DNA of 64,000 bases. It comes from Thiobacillus sp. (GTDB taxonomy: Bacteria; Pseudomonadota; Gammaproteobacteria; Burkholderiales; Thiobacillaceae). Positions 35,232 to 45,253 of this stretch are shown here, piece after piece. Where the stretch lies: the NCBI RefSeq assembly GCF_018780105.1, contig NZ_JADMKC010000005.1, positions 266,482-330,481 on the forward strand, written 5' to 3'. The first letter of the stretch is position 1. Each line of letters begins with the position of its first letter. A program made the position numbers and the translations under genes. The notes beneath the pieces are model-generated. The model worked only from the letters and a program-made list of their open reading frames with translations, was not told where the DNA came from and ran no database searches.

Positions 35232-37075
35232 AACAGGCTGTCCCAGGCGTCCCGCTCGGCGCGGTAGTTCATCAGGGCTTCGACGATCTGCCGTTTGCGC
35301 CCGGCACGGTGTTCAAAGGTCTGGATCTGCCGCCAGGCCAGCGCATGCTCGCCAAAGTTGTGGTCGATGTTGTCGATGAAGGCGCGCACGTGCCGCAGCG
35401 CCTGGGCGAGGTCGGGTGCATGCCCGGCGGCGTGCTGCCACCAGTGGCCGGCTTCGAACACGAGTGCGTTCAGTTGGCGGTTCTTCGCGACGATGGCGTC
35501 GTGCTTGTGCTGGTACAGCGCCAGCAGTTCGGTTTCTTTCTCATTGACGACGGTTTCGATCGCGCCCTGCGCGAACGGCTGCGTCACGTCGGCCCGCTTG
35601 ACCAGGGCTTCGGTAGAAAACAGCATCAGGTCGCCGAAGAACTGGCGTTCGAATTCGTTGGATACGTCCACGCGGGCTTCGTCCATGTCGACGCCGGGGC
35701 GGAAGTCGTCGGCCAAGCCTGCCTCGGTGGTGCGGCGGTGCAGGTTGGGCATGTTGAAGGAGGCGAAGCGCGGCCCGATTTCGGCGGCGATGAGCCGCCC
35801 GGCGGTGGGGCCGGACATGCGCAGGCGCAGGTGGCCAAAGGGGATGATGTATCGAAGGCCGGCGTAGTTGACGATGTAGTTGCCGGGATACACGGTGCGC
35901 GCGGGGGCGAGCGGGCGAAGTCCGGCGCCGTATCGAAACCAGGTTTTGCGCGTGAGATGCTCGCCAAAGAAAAAGGCGTTGAGCCGGCGGGAAAAGTCCG
36001 CCAGGCAGGCGACATGGTCGTGCGCGCCGCCGAGCCGGCACAGGTAGGGAAACGTGGCCGGCTGGGTGTCGAAGCCGAACAGTCCGGCCATGTCGTGATA
36101 GGCGGCGTCGCCTGCCGGCTGATCGGGCAGCGCGTGAAACTGGCAGGCCTGCCCGGCGTGCAGGGTGGCCAGGCGGGTGAAAAAGGCGCTGACGTCGTCG
36201 AGAAAATTGGCCGCCATCACCGCCGGCGAAACCGGCGGGTCGCCCACCAGCTTGCCGGTGAGCATGAGGGTGTCGGTGGTGCGGAAGATGCGGTCGATGG
36301 CGTGGAAGTAGTTGAGCGCGTAGACGGTTTCTTCGCCGGAGGCGGTCTGCCGGTTGACGCACAGGGACTGGTCGCTGTCGATCAGGTAGTACAGCGTGTT
36401 GTGCGTGTCTTCGGTGAGCTGCAGAAACTTCAGGTAGCTGAGGTTGCGGTTGGCGGCCTGGCCCTTGAGGTAGAACTTTTCCCGGGGCAGGGTGGTGAGC
36501 AGATGGCCCAGTTGTGCGCGCGTGTGCTGCGGCAGGGCGTGCAGCAGGGCGTATTGTTCGTCGAGCCCGTAGTAGATGACCTGCAGGCCTTTTTGCCGGT
36601 ATTCATCCACCAGTTCGATATGCCGGCGGATGTTGGCTGCGTCGCGGCTGTCTTCGCTGACGATGATCCGGATCTTGTCCCACACGCCGGAGGCATGGCC
36701 GCCGTAATCGAACCGGGTGCAGACCTGATGGATGCTTTCGAGGCAGGCCTTGAGGTGCGGCGGGCGGTCCGCCACCGGGATGCCGAGGATGAAGTGATGC
36801 CGGGTGTCGCCGGTATGCGCGTTCTGGCCCCGTTGCCGGATCAGGGCGTCCTGTTCGCGAAACAGCGATTGGTAGCTTGTCAGCAGTGGGGGGAAATCCG
36901 CTCCGTCGGACCACATCGCCTGTTCCAGCAGGGGATAGGCGTGTTCGTAGAGTTCGATCAGCGCGTCAGCGTCGCGCGGGGTGGTCAGTTGTTTGCCGAG
37001 TTCGGCCAGGCCGGGAATCGCGGGGGCATAGCGTGCGATGCAATCCTGCAGGCACGGGCTGGCGGGGGCGTTCAT
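35228..37075 (-). CDS. 615-residue protein of unknown family, possible GT-A glycosyltransferase-like core
   Basis: Not recognised as a named family. No signal peptide or membrane helix is seen. The segment HHFILGIPVADRPPHLKACLESIHQV resembles the first strand-helix of GT2-like glycosyltransferases, and YYLIDSDQSLCVN contains a D-x-D at the end of a strand, as metal-binding GT-A enzymes have. The C-terminal third is helical and rich in His/Arg. It is convergent with the sulfotransferase (stops overlap), which suggests a shared role in surface or polymer modification (inference). Confidence 0.6.
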   Translation of the reverse strand: MNAPASPCLQDCIARYAPAIPGLAELGKQLTTPRDADALIELYEHAYPLLEQAMWSDGADFPPLLTSYQSLFREQDALIRQRGQNAHTGDTRHHFILGIPVADRPPHLKACLESIHQVCTRFDYGGHASGVWDKIRIIVSEDSRDAANIRRHIELVDEYRQKGLQVIYYGLDEQYALLHALPQHTRAQLGHLLTTLPREKFYLKGQAANRNLSYLKFLQLTEDTHNTLYYLIDSDQSLCVNRQTASGEETVYALNYFHAIDRIFRTTDTLMLTGKLVGDPPVSPAVMAANFLDDVSAFFTRLATLHAGQACQFHALPDQPAGDAAYHDMAGLFGFDTQPATFPYLCRLGGAHDHVACLADFSRRLNAFFFGEHLTRKTWFRYGAGLRPLAPARTVYPGNYIVNYAGLRYIIPFGHLRLRMSGPTAGRLIAAEIGPRFASFNMPNLHRRTTEAGLADDFRPGVDMDEARVDVSNEFERQFFGDLMLFSTEALVKRADVTQPFAQGAIETVVNEKETELLALYQHKHDAIVAKNRQLNALVFEAGHWWQHAAGHAPDLAQALRHVRAFIDNIDHNFGEHALAWRQIQTFEHRAGRKRQIVEALMNYRAERDAWDSLF

Positions 37076-37263
37076 GTGCGCTGCCGCAAGCAGGATGCAT
37101 GGCCTGCAGGGACTGCCGACAAGTCATGACTGCCGATGATGCAGGGGAAAACCGAGGGCTGCAGAAACGGAATGGGGAGGTCGCTGACCGGATGGTTCAT
37201 CGGCACGGTGGCGGCGGGTGCGCAGGGTGGATACAAGGCGAAGGCGTAATAGTAACCGCCCAT
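37072..37263 (-). CDS. Possible short upstream ORF coupled to the 615-residue gene
   Basis: 63 codons whose TGA overlaps the ATG of the downstream gene (ATGA). The peptide (MGGYYYAFALYPPCAP...) is Pro-rich with no recognisable domain. It may be a decayed gene end or a coupling leader. Low confidence that it is a functional gene. Confidence 0.2.
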   Translation of the reverse strand: MGGYYYAFALYPPCAPAATVPMNHPVSDLPIPFLQPSVFPCIIGSHDLSAVPAGHASCLRQRT

Positions 37264-37315
37264 GCGGCCAATCTGGATGGCGGGTCTGCCGTTCTAGCCA
37301 GGGCCAGGGTAGGGT

Positions 37316-37447
37316 GTGCGGGTATTCCCCCTGCGTGCCGTCGAACGGCCTCTCGATCTGTCCGCGGGCGAGCAGGTCGTTCAGGGCGTCGATGGGTATC
37401 CCGCGCATGCGGCTGAAGGCGAGAGGGCTGATTTTTCCAGGTCGTAT
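37316..37447 (-). pseudogene. Decayed copy of the DUF4258-like gene
   Basis: In one minus-strand frame the translation reads GKISPLAFSRM, RGIPIDALNDLLARGQIE and RPFDGTQGEY, aligning closely with the intact gene at 48521-48775 (GKISPLAFSRM, RGISIAALNHLLTHGQVE, KQFDGAQVVY). No start codon exists upstream in this frame, and the similarity stops after the FDG motif, so the C-terminal half is lost. The surrounding 499 bases (37076-37574) hold no other convincing gene. Confidence 0.6.
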
Positions 37448-37574
37448 CTGATTTTCCTGTCGTCTACGCAGTGTGCTTTCCTGATAATGCCCCTTCCACC
37501 ATCCTGTTTATAAGCAGGCGCCTGTGCAGGTATATTGGTCAGCACACCCGCCATCCAAGGACTGAGTAGCGGAT

Positions 37575-39854
37575 ATGCGCAGGATTTTGCAAATCGTTCA
37601 TGCTGCACGCAGCATTTTCAGCTCGGATCGCCATGCCGGACACGAAGACGTGGCGTTGCTACACGCTATTTACGACTCGGCCCCGATCGGCATCACGCTG
37701 ACGGACCTGCACGGCAGGTTTGTCAGAACCAATCCGGCTTTTCAACGGATGACCGGCTTTAGCGCATCTGAGTTGAGCGCCGAAACCTGCGAGTCCTTGA
37801 CGCATCCCGAGGATTTCCCGCGGTACCGGGGCTTGCGGGAGGAGTTGCTGGAGGGCCAGAGAGCCGCCTTCAGGCTGGTCATGCGCCACCGGACGAAAAC
37901 GGGGGCGGCAGCCTGGATTCGTAGCACGGTTTCGCTGCTGAATGGCCGTCAGGGCGTGCCGCTGTACCTTGTTGCGCGTTCCGAGGATGTGACCGAAAGC
38001 TGGCAGCGGCGGACACGGCAGCATGAACGAACCGAGTCTTTCCACCTGCTGGTGGCAAGCGTGACCGACTACGCGATTTTCATCCTCGATCCGGAAGGGC
38101 GGGTGACCAGCTGGAATGCGGGTGCGGAGCGGATCAAGGGTTACCTCGCTGACGAGATCATTGGTCAGCATTTCTCGTGTTTTTATCAGCGCGAGGACAT
38201 CGAGCAGGGCAATCCTGCGCACGATCTGCAGGCCGCGCTGATACACGGTCGCTACGAGGACGAAAGCTGGCGCTTGCGCAAGGACGGTTCGGCATTTTGG
38301 GCCAACGTGATCATCACGCCGATGCGCGATGAATCCGGCGCCTTGCGTGGCTTTGCCCAGGTGACGCGCGATCTCACCGTGCGCCGGCAGCTCGAAGAGC
38401 GCCTGCGCGAAAGCGAGGCGCGGCTGCAGGCCTTCCTCAACCACAGCCCGGCGGTCATCTTCCTGAAGGATGTCGAGGGTCGGTATCTGCATGCCAATGC
38501 CAAATTCAAGCAACGTTTCCGGTTGAACACGGAGCAGGTCATCGGCAGGACTGACGCCGAGCTTTTTGCGCCGGAACAAGCAGCAACATTCCGCGCCAAT
38601 GACCAGCAGGTGATGACGAGCGGCGTGCCCATGGAATTCGAAGAAACCGCGCAGTATGAGGATGGTCTGTGCATCAGCGTGGTCAGCAAGTTTCCGGTGC
38701 GCGACACGGCCGGGCGGATCATCGGAATCGGCGGCATAGCAACGGATATGACCGTATACAAGCGTGTGCAGGAAGCCTTGCGGATCAGCGAGCAAGGCTT
38801 TCGTGAGCTGGTGGATATCCTCCCCATCGCCGTGTATACCTGCGACGCATCCGGGCTCATCGAAGGCCATAATCGCCAGGCGACGGAGTTGTGGGGACGC
38901 GAGCCGAGCCTGGGGGACGAAGCCGATCGGTTTTGCGGCGCGTATCGCCTTTACACGCATGATGGCGTGTATATGCCCTACCCAGACTGCCCGATGGGCG
39001 AAGTGCTGCGAACGGGGCGGGCGGTGGTTGACCGCGAGATCATCATCGAGCGTCCCGACGGTTCCCGTCGCGCAGCAGTCGTCAACATCATTCCGCGGCT
39101 GGACGAGCACGGCGCCATGACGGGCGCCATCAACTGCCTGATCGACATTACCGAGCGCAAGCTCGCCGAACACGAACTGAAGATGTACGCCGATCAATTG
39201 AGGGTCTTGTCCAGCCGCCTGGTGGAATTACATGAAGAAAGCCGACTTTCGCTGTCACGCGAGTTGCATGACCGCGTGGGCCAGAACTTGAGCGCACTCA
39301 ATATCAATCTCGGCATCGTGCTAAGCCAGTTGCCGGATGCGGCCAAATACCAGGTTGGGGCGCGGCTGAAGGATTCGCAGGGGCTTGTCGAGGCCACCGT
39401 CGATGTCATTACCGACGTGATGGCCGATCTGCGCCCACCGCTGCTCGATGATTACGGCCTGCTGCCCGCCCTGAAATCGATTGCGGAGCAGTTCAGCAGG
39501 CGAATGGGCATCGGCGTCGAGGTGCGCTGTCCAGCCCATCTCGACGGTCTGACCAAGCAGGTGGAACTCTCGCTGTACCGCATCGCGCAAGAGGCCATGA
39601 CCAATCTGGCCAAGCACGCGCACGCCAGGAACGTCAAAATCGAGGTCGCGCTGCCGCCTGATCAGGTCACGCTCACGATTTCCGATGACGGCATCGGCTT
39701 CGATCCGAACATGCAGCCGCAGTACAGTGGTCGCGTGGGCTGGGGCATGCTCACCATGCGCGAGCGGGCGGTGGCATTGGGCGGAACACTGGCGATCGAC
39801 TCCAAGCCAGGGGTGGGCACGCGTGTGACGGTAACACTCACGAGGAAGCCATGA
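37575..39854 (+). CDS. Multi-PAS sensor histidine kinase (NarX/DegS type)
   Basis: 759 residues, no membrane segment, so a soluble sensor. Four PAS domains in tandem: about 28-145, 155-270, 280-395 and 405-525 (the last has the odd PYPDCPMGEV insert). Then a HisKA_3 dimerisation domain with phospho-acceptor His565 in SRELHDRVGQNLSALN and an HATPase domain (EAMTNLAKHAHA, DDGIGFDP, GWGMLTMRERA). Its stop overlaps the response-regulator start (ATGA), so they form a two-component pair. The signal is unknown. Confidence 0.92.
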   Translation: MRRILQIVHAARSIFSSDRHAGHEDVALLHAIYDSAPIGITLTDLHGRFVRTNPAFQRMTGFSASELSAETCESLTHPEDFPRYRGLREELLEGQRAAFRLVMRHRTKTGAAAWIRSTVSLLNGRQGVPLYLVARSEDVTESWQRRTRQHERTESFHLLVASVTDYAIFILDPEGRVTSWNAGAERIKGYLADEIIGQHFSCFYQREDIEQGNPAHDLQAALIHGRYEDESWRLRKDGSAFWANVIITPMRDESGALRGFAQVTRDLTVRRQLEERLRESEARLQAFLNHSPAVIFLKDVEGRYLHANAKFKQRFRLNTEQVIGRTDAELFAPEQAATFRANDQQVMTSGVPMEFEETAQYEDGLCISVVSKFPVRDTAGRIIGIGGIATDMTVYKRVQEALRISEQGFRELVDILPIAVYTCDASGLIEGHNRQATELWGREPSLGDEADRFCGAYRLYTHDGVYMPYPDCPMGEVLRTGRAVVDREIIIERPDGSRRAAVVNIIPRLDEHGAMTGAINCLIDITERKLAEHELKMYADQLRVLSSRLVELHEESRLSLSRELHDRVGQNLSALNINLGIVLSQLPDAAKYQVGARLKDSQGLVEATVDVITDVMADLRPPLLDDYGLLPALKSIAEQFSRRMGIGVEVRCPAHLDGLTKQVELSLYRIAQEAMTNLAKHAHARNVKIEVALPPDQVTLTISDDGIGFDPNMQPQYSGRVGWGMLTMRERAVALGGTLAIDSKPGVGTRVTVTLTRKP

Positions 39855-40492
39855 GAATCAATGTCCTGATCGTAGACGATCATGTTGTGATGGCGGAGGG
39901 GCTGCGTTACCTGATCGACGCGCAGAACGACCTTGCCGTGGTGGGCTGCGTGAATGATGGCCGCGAGGCATTGCGTGAGGTCCTTGAACGCGTGCCGGAT
40001 GTGGTGGTCATGGATATTGCGATGCCCGAGCTCAACGGAATCGAGGCGACTCATCTGATCCATGAGCGGTCGCCCGACACGCAGGTCGTGATGCTCTCGA
40101 TGCATTCGAACCGTGAATACGTCCTGCGCGCCCTGCAGGCGGGCGCACGTGGCTACGTGTTGAAGAAAAATGCCGCCGCCGAAGTGCTGACGGCAATCCG
40201 TTCGGTGTATTCAGGCCAGCGCTATCTGAGCAGCCAAATCACCGAAAGCGTGATCGAGGACTATCTCCGCAGCGGCAGAGATGACCCGCTCGATTCGCTC
40301 AGTTCCCGCGAGCGTCAGGTACTGCAGCTGCTGGTCGAGGGAAGATCAACCGTGCTTATTGCAGAATCGCTATCGCTTTCGCCGAAGACCGTCGAAACCT
40401 ATCGCGCACGCGTCATGCAGAAACTCGATATCGGCGATATGCCCGGTCTGGTGAAATTCGCGATTCAGCACGGTTTGACGACGATCGAATAA
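39851..40492 (+). CDS. NarL/FixJ-family response regulator
   Basis: 213 residues: receiver domain with acidic pocket Asp9-Asp10 and phospho-acceptor Asp55 (VVMDIAMPELNG), and a C-terminal LuxR-type helix-turn-helix (LSSRERQVLQLLVEG, SLSPKTVETYRARVMQKL). Coupled to the kinase by a 4-bp overlap. Likely targets include the TonB receptor operon 180 bases downstream (inference). Confidence 0.95.
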   Translation: MRINVLIVDDHVVMAEGLRYLIDAQNDLAVVGCVNDGREALREVLERVPDVVVMDIAMPELNGIEATHLIHERSPDTQVVMLSMHSNREYVLRALQAGARGYVLKKNAAAEVLTAIRSVYSGQRYLSSQITESVIEDYLRSGRDDPLDSLSSRERQVLQLLVEGRSTVLIAESLSLSPKTVETYRARVMQKLDIGDMPGLVKFAIQHGLTTIE

Positions 40493-40671
40493 GCTGAGTT
40501 CAGGCGATTTGCTCTCGCCAAAGCTGTAGGGATTTTCCTGGGGTGTTTGTAGGGTTTCCCTGATTCCCCTCTTTGCTTCCGCTCGCTAACGTGCTTGGAA
40601 CCCATCATGGGCAACCTGGGTTCACGGCGCTGACTGGCGCCAGGAATGTTCGGGTTAGCGGAAGGAGCGGA

Positions 40672-42615
40672 ATGTCCGATCACAGCCTATCGATTCGCCA
40701 TATCAGGCTCGGTCTCATGAGCGTGGCAATTCTGATACTCAGTCTGGGGCAAGCTGCCGCCGCAGTGGCCCCGAATCTGGCCGACCTGTCGCTTGAGGAA
40801 CTCGTCAATATCGAGGTCACGTCGGTATCGAAACGTGCCGAGCGGCTGACCGATGCGGCCGCCTCCATTTTCGTCATCACCCACGACGACATCCACCGTT
40901 CCGGTGCCCGTTCCCTGCCCGAGGCCTTGCGCCTGGCCCCCAACCTGCAAGTGGCACGCGTCAGCGCGAGTGCATATGCGATCAGCGCACGCGGTTTCAA
41001 CAGCAGTGCGCGAAACAAGCTGCTGGTTCTGATCGATGGGCGATCGGTCTATTCGCCTCTGTTTTCCGGGGTGTTCTGGGATGTGCAGGATGTGATGCTC
41101 GAGGATATCGAACGTATCGAGGTCATCAGCGGGCCGGGGGGGACCTTGTGGGGCACCAACGCGGTCAACGGCGTCATCAATATCATCACCCGGTCCGCGG
41201 CAAACACGCAGGGCGAAGTGCTGGAAGCCGGCGCGGGCAATCGCGAATACGAGGGCGCGGTGCGCCATGGCGGAACCTTTGGCACCAACGGTCATTACCG
41301 CGTCTACAGCAAGTATTTCGACATCGATCATACGGAGACGACGACTGGCATTCCGCGCGACGATGCCTGGCACAAGGGCCAGATCGGATTTCGTACCGAC
41401 TGGGATGACGGGCGCGATCAGTTCTCGGTTCAGGGCAATGCCTACCGCGGCTCGGAAGGCCAGCCCGCGCCGGGGACCATTTCGACGGGCGTGCCTTTCA
41501 CGCTCGGCACCATCAAGGTTTCAGGGGCAAACCTGACGGCGCGCTGGGATCATCGGCTGGAAGACGGCGCCCAGCTCATGTTGCAGGCCTATTACGACCG
41601 CACCGAGCGCGATGTGCCGCCCACCTTTTCGGAGCTGCTCGACATCGTCGATCTACAGTTCCAGCATTCCTTGCAACCGATAGGCGTGCACAGTCTGGCC
41701 TGGGGTGCAGGCTATCGCTACAGCAAGGATCGGGTGACCAATAGCCAATACGTTGCCTTTCTCCCTGCCCGGGAAAACCAGGCCTGGGCGAATGTGTTTG
41801 TGCAAGACGAAATCAGCCTGCACGATGACCTGCGCCTGACGCTGGGCGCCCGGTTTGAACGCAACGACTACACCGGCATGGAATTCCTGCCCAGTGTCCG
41901 GCTGGCCTGGAAGCCCGCTCCCGCTCATCTGCTGTGGGCGGCGGCCTCGCGCGCGGTGCGTGCACCCTCGCGGCTCGACCACGACACCTTCGTGCCGGGC
42001 GTCCCTCCCTACCTCCTGGCCGGCGGACCTGATGTGCGTTCCGAGATCGCAAACGTCTACGAAATCGGCTATCGCGGGCAGTTCGCGCCGCAGGTTTCGT
42101 ATTCGGTGACCGCATTCCGTGCCATCTATGACCATTTACGCAGCCAGGAAATCGACTCCAGCGGGACCTTTCTGTTTTATGGCAACGAGATGGAGGGCAC
42201 CACGCACGGCGTCGAGATGTGGGGTACCTACCAGGCAATGCGCACGTGGCGGCTGAGCGCCGGTCTGACGCTTCTGGACATGGACCTGCAGCGCAAGCCT
42301 GGCAGCACGGACCCGTTTGGCCCGAGCGTGTTGGGCAACGATCCCGCTTATCAATGGAATCTGCGCTCGTCCTGGGATCTGACGCCGACACACGCACTCG
42401 ACATCCTGGTCCGCCGCATCGGTGAGCTACCCAACCCGCACACGCCCGCGTATACCGCGGTGGACGCACGGCTGGGCTGGCAAGCGACGCGTAACACCGA
42501 GCTTGCCCTGTCGCTGCAAAACCTGTTTGACGAGGCCCATACCGAGTACACGCAATCGGGGATCCAAGGGGAATTCGGGCGCAGTGTGTTTTTGCAGCTG
42601 ACCTGGCGGCAGTGA
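40672..42615 (+). CDS. TonB-dependent outer-membrane receptor
   Basis: 647 residues. A signal peptide (about 1-30) is followed by the segment LSLEELVNIEVTSVSKRAER, then the plug domain (SIFVITHDDIHRSGARSLPEAL, GRSVYSPLFSGVFWDVQD, GPGGTLWGTNAVNGVINI) and the 22-strand barrel ending ...FLQLTWRQ with a terminal aromatic region. GGAAGG precedes ATG 40672. It is directly followed by a YfiR-like protein and a kinase, an arrangement seen when such receptors act in signalling. Substrate unknown. Confidence 0.92.
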   Translation: MSDHSLSIRHIRLGLMSVAILILSLGQAAAAVAPNLADLSLEELVNIEVTSVSKRAERLTDAAASIFVITHDDIHRSGARSLPEALRLAPNLQVARVSASAYAISARGFNSSARNKLLVLIDGRSVYSPLFSGVFWDVQDVMLEDIERIEVISGPGGTLWGTNAVNGVINIITRSAANTQGEVLEAGAGNREYEGAVRHGGTFGTNGHYRVYSKYFDIDHTETTTGIPRDDAWHKGQIGFRTDWDDGRDQFSVQGNAYRGSEGQPAPGTISTGVPFTLGTIKVSGANLTARWDHRLEDGAQLMLQAYYDRTERDVPPTFSELLDIVDLQFQHSLQPIGVHSLAWGAGYRYSKDRVTNSQYVAFLPARENQAWANVFVQDEISLHDDLRLTLGARFERNDYTGMEFLPSVRLAWKPAPAHLLWAAASRAVRAPSRLDHDTFVPGVPPYLLAGGPDVRSEIANVYEIGYRGQFAPQVSYSVTAFRAIYDHLRSQEIDSSGTFLFYGNEMEGTTHGVEMWGTYQAMRTWRLSAGLTLLDMDLQRKPGSTDPFGPSVLGNDPAYQWNLRSSWDLTPTHALDILVRRIGELPNPHTPAYTAVDARLGWQATRNTELALSLQNLFDEAHTEYTQSGIQGEFGRSVFLQLTWRQ

Positions 42616-42620
42616 GAGAA

Positions 42621-43235
42621 ATGGACAAGCGTCTTGGCTACCCACAGTCATGCTTGATCCAGAAGATTTGCCTCAGCCGTCGCACCCTCCTTGTGAGCGT
42701 GGCCCTGTTCCTGCTTCTCGTGTGGCTCATGGCATTTCCGGCCTACGGGGCAAACGATGGCACTGACATCGAGCAGCGCGTCAAGGCCGCTTTCCTCTAC
42801 AAGTTCGCCAGCTATGTGGACTGGCCGGCAATCGCATTCCCCAAAGCGGATACCCCGTTCACGATTGCCGTCACGGGATCCGAGACGATTGCCGCTGAGC
42901 TCGTCCAGTTGGTGGCCGGCCGTACGGCGCAGGGACGTTCCATCACGGTCAAACGGATCGCGCCCGGAGACCCGCTTGGCGGCGTGCACATCCTGTTCGT
43001 CGGACGAAGCGAATCAGAGCGGCTCGCGCAGTGGGTTCAGGAAGCCAAAGCGCATTCGATCCTGATGGTGACCGATATGCAGGGTTCGCTGGGGCAGGGC
43101 AGCGCAATCAACTTCGTTCAGGCCGACCGCCGCGTGCGCTTCGAAATTTCACTCGACGCTGCTGAAAAAAGCAGCCTCAGGATGAGTTCACGACTGCTCT
43201 CCGTTGCCCAGCGTGTTTATACGGGAGCGCCATGA
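42621..43235 (+). CDS. YfiR-like periplasmic protein (DUF4154)
   Basis: 204 residues. A hydrophobic segment (about 23-41) with an AYGAND-type signal cleavage region sends it to the periplasm. The DUF4154 domain follows: VKAAFLYKFASYVDWP, FTIAVTGS, HSILMVTDMQGSLGQG and the closing AAEKSSLRMSSRLLSVAQRV. YfiR represses the diguanylate cyclase YfiN in Pseudomonas; here the partner is probably the kinase whose start overlaps its stop (ATGA). Confidence 0.88.
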   Translation: MDKRLGYPQSCLIQKICLSRRTLLVSVALFLLLVWLMAFPAYGANDGTDIEQRVKAAFLYKFASYVDWPAIAFPKADTPFTIAVTGSETIAAELVQLVAGRTAQGRSITVKRIAPGDPLGGVHILFVGRSESERLAQWVQEAKAHSILMVTDMQGSLGQGSAINFVQADRRVRFEISLDAAEKSSLRMSSRLLSVAQRVYTGAP

Positions 43236-44755
43236 TGTTGCGTGCGATCATGAACTCGGTGCGATACAAGGTGATTCTGGTGGTGCTCGCCACCAATTTT
43301 GCTGCGCTGTCCGTGGCGGGCATCGCGCTCGTCATCTTTGAACTCCGCAATTACAAGGACATTTGGGTCACCGACCTGGCCGCTCAGAGCACGATTCTGG
43401 GGCGGGCGAGCGCGCCGGCCCTGGAGTTCGACGACCCCAAATCTGCCCATGCGTATCTGGCGCTGCTCGAGACCAGGCCGCGGATCACGGCCGCAGCCAT
43501 CTATAACGCCAAGGGCAAGCTGTTTGCCAGCTATGCGCGGGATGGCGTGCATGCCGCCGCCCTGCCTGCGCTCCCCGAGGCTGATGGCCACCGGGTCGAC
43601 GGAAGCGAGATCACGCTGTTCACCCGAATCGTCGAAAACAACGAAATTCTCGGCACGGTCTACATGCGCGCGCAGTATCAGCTGTATGAGCGGCTGACGA
43701 GATACCTCGGCATTCTCGCTGCCGTCATGACTTTCAGTTTGCTGGTGGCATTCCTCATCGTGATGTGGCTGCAGGCAAGGGTGACCGGACCCATTCTTGC
43801 CGTGACCGATGCGGCGCGTCAGGTCATCACCAAACGTGACTATTCGCAGCGGGTGCGCAAGACGACCGACGACGAGATCGGCTTTCTGGTGGATGCGTTC
43901 AACGACATGTTGGCCGAGATAGGCCGCAGGACGGAAGCCGCGGCGGCGTCGAATCGCAAGCTCGAGCACGAAATCACCGAGCGCACGCGCGCCGAGGGCG
44001 AAATCCGCACCCTGAATCTCGAGCTCGAACAGCGCGTATCCGATCGCACCGCGCAACTGGAAAGCGCCAACAAGGAGCTGGAGGCATTCAGCTATTCGGT
44101 GTCGCACGATCTGCGTGCACCCCTGCGCGCTATTACAGGCTTCTCGACCATGCTGATCGAGGATCACGGCAAGCAGCTCGACCCGGAGGCCCAGAGGAAG
44201 CTGGGTGTCATTCTCAGCGAGACCGGACGCATGGGCGCGCTTATCGACGACCTGCTCGCATTTTCCCGTCTGGGCCGGAAAGTCATGCAGGTCACCGAGC
44301 TGGATATGACGGAGCTGGCCCGAAGCACCTTTGAAGATCTGATCCAGCAACACGGCGCATCGGTCGATTTCCATCTTGGCTCCCTGCCACCAGCCAAAGG
44401 CGATCGCATCCTGATTGGGCAGGTCTGGGCCAACTTGCTGTCCAACGCGCTCAAGTTCAGCTCGAATCGCGAGTTGCCGAGGATCGAGGTGAATGCGATC
44501 AGCGACGACAAGGAATGCATCTATTTCGTGCGGGACAACGGCGCGGGATTCGACCCCCGTTACCAGTCGAAACTGTTCGAGGTCTTCCAGCGTCTGCACG
44601 ATTCCAGCGAGTTTCCGGGAACGGGCGTCGGTCTGGCCCTGGTGCATCGTATCGTCGACCGTCATGGCGGCCGCGTATGGGCCGAAAGCAAGCCTGATGC
44701 AGGCGCGACTTTTTATTTCACCTTACCGAAGGAGCACAGCGATGGACACGTTTGA
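43232..44755 (+). CDS. Membrane sensor histidine kinase (CHASE8-like, HAMP, HisKA)
   Basis: 507 residues. Helix 1 (about 10-33), a periplasmic domain about 34-150 resembling CHASE8 ([21 protein letters not shown]), helix 2 (about 155-177), HAMP (about 178-230), coiled coil, HisKA with His292 in [19 protein letters not shown], and HATPase ([31 protein letters not shown]). Layout matches the kinases that follow DUF4154 proteins and can resemble phytochrome-type C-termini. Its last 14 bases overlap the response regulator. Confidence 0.92.
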   Translation: MMLRAIMNSVRYKVILVVLATNFAALSVAGIALVIFELRNYKDIWVTDLAAQSTILGRASAPALEFDDPKSAHAYLALLETRPRITAAAIYNAKGKLFASYARDGVHAAALPALPEADGHRVDGSEITLFTRIVENNEILGTVYMRAQYQLYERLTRYLGILAAVMTFSLLVAFLIVMWLQARVTGPILAVTDAARQVITKRDYSQRVRKTTDDEIGFLVDAFNDMLAEIGRRTEAAAASNRKLEHEITERTRAEGEIRTLNLELEQRVSDRTAQLESANKELEAFSYSVSHDLRAPLRAITGFSTMLIEDHGKQLDPEAQRKLGVILSETGRMGALIDDLLAFSRLGRKVMQVTELDMTELARSTFEDLIQQHGASVDFHLGSLPPAKGDRILIGQVWANLLSNALKFSSNRELPRIEVNAISDDKECIYFVRDNGAGFDPRYQSKLFEVFQRLHDSSEFPGTGVGLALVHRIVDRHGGRVWAESKPDAGATFYFTLPKEHSDGHV

Positions 44756-45185
44756 ACAGGTGAACATTCTTTTGGTCGAAGACAGTCCCCTGGATGCGGA
44801 ACTCACCATCCGCGCGCTCAAGGACGGCAAGCTCGCCAACACGGTTGATTGGGTGAAGGACGGGCAGCAGGCGCTGGATTACCTGTTCCACGAGGGCGGC
44901 TATACCGGGCGCGCTGGAAACATGCCGCAACTGGTTCTGCTGGATTTGAAAATGCCGCGCGTAAGCGGCATCGAGGTGCTGAGGATCATCAAGGCCGATC
45001 CCCGCACTCGGAAGATTCCAGTGGTTGTCATGACCTCTTCGCAGGAGGAACGCGATATCGCTGAAAGCTACGATCTTGGCGTCAACAGCTACGTCGTCAA
45101 GCCGGTCGATTTCACCGCTATGACCAATCTTGCCAGGCAGGCAGGTTATTACTGGCTGGCAATCAACCAGCCACCTGTAATGTAA
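44742..45185 (+). CDS. CheY-like single-domain response regulator (Rcp1 type)
   Basis: 147 residues, receiver domain only. Starts [15 protein letters not shown], phospho-acceptor Asp in [13 protein letters not shown] and conserved Thr/Lys in VMTSSQEE and YVVKPVDF. The loop [12 protein letters not shown] is the Rcp1-type insert. Cognate of the overlapping kinase. No output domain, so it probably relays to the GGDEF/EAL protein downstream (inference). Confidence 0.93.
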   Translation: MDTFEQVNILLVEDSPLDAELTIRALKDGKLANTVDWVKDGQQALDYLFHEGGYTGRAGNMPQLVLLDLKMPRVSGIEVLRIIKADPRTRKIPVVVMTSSQEERDIAESYDLGVNSYVVKPVDFTAMTNLARQAGYYWLAINQPPVM

Positions 45186-45253
45186 TTTTTGCATGTAGCG
45201 ACCCGAATCGAATGAGGTGTACCGCTGGACATTCGGCTTCGCGGAGGACAGAA

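Noticed and set aside
35183-37129. 648-codon plus-strand frame opposite the 615-residue gene
   Set aside because: Val/Gly-rich translation typical of an antisense frame; the minus-strand gene has balanced composition and overlapping gene boundaries.
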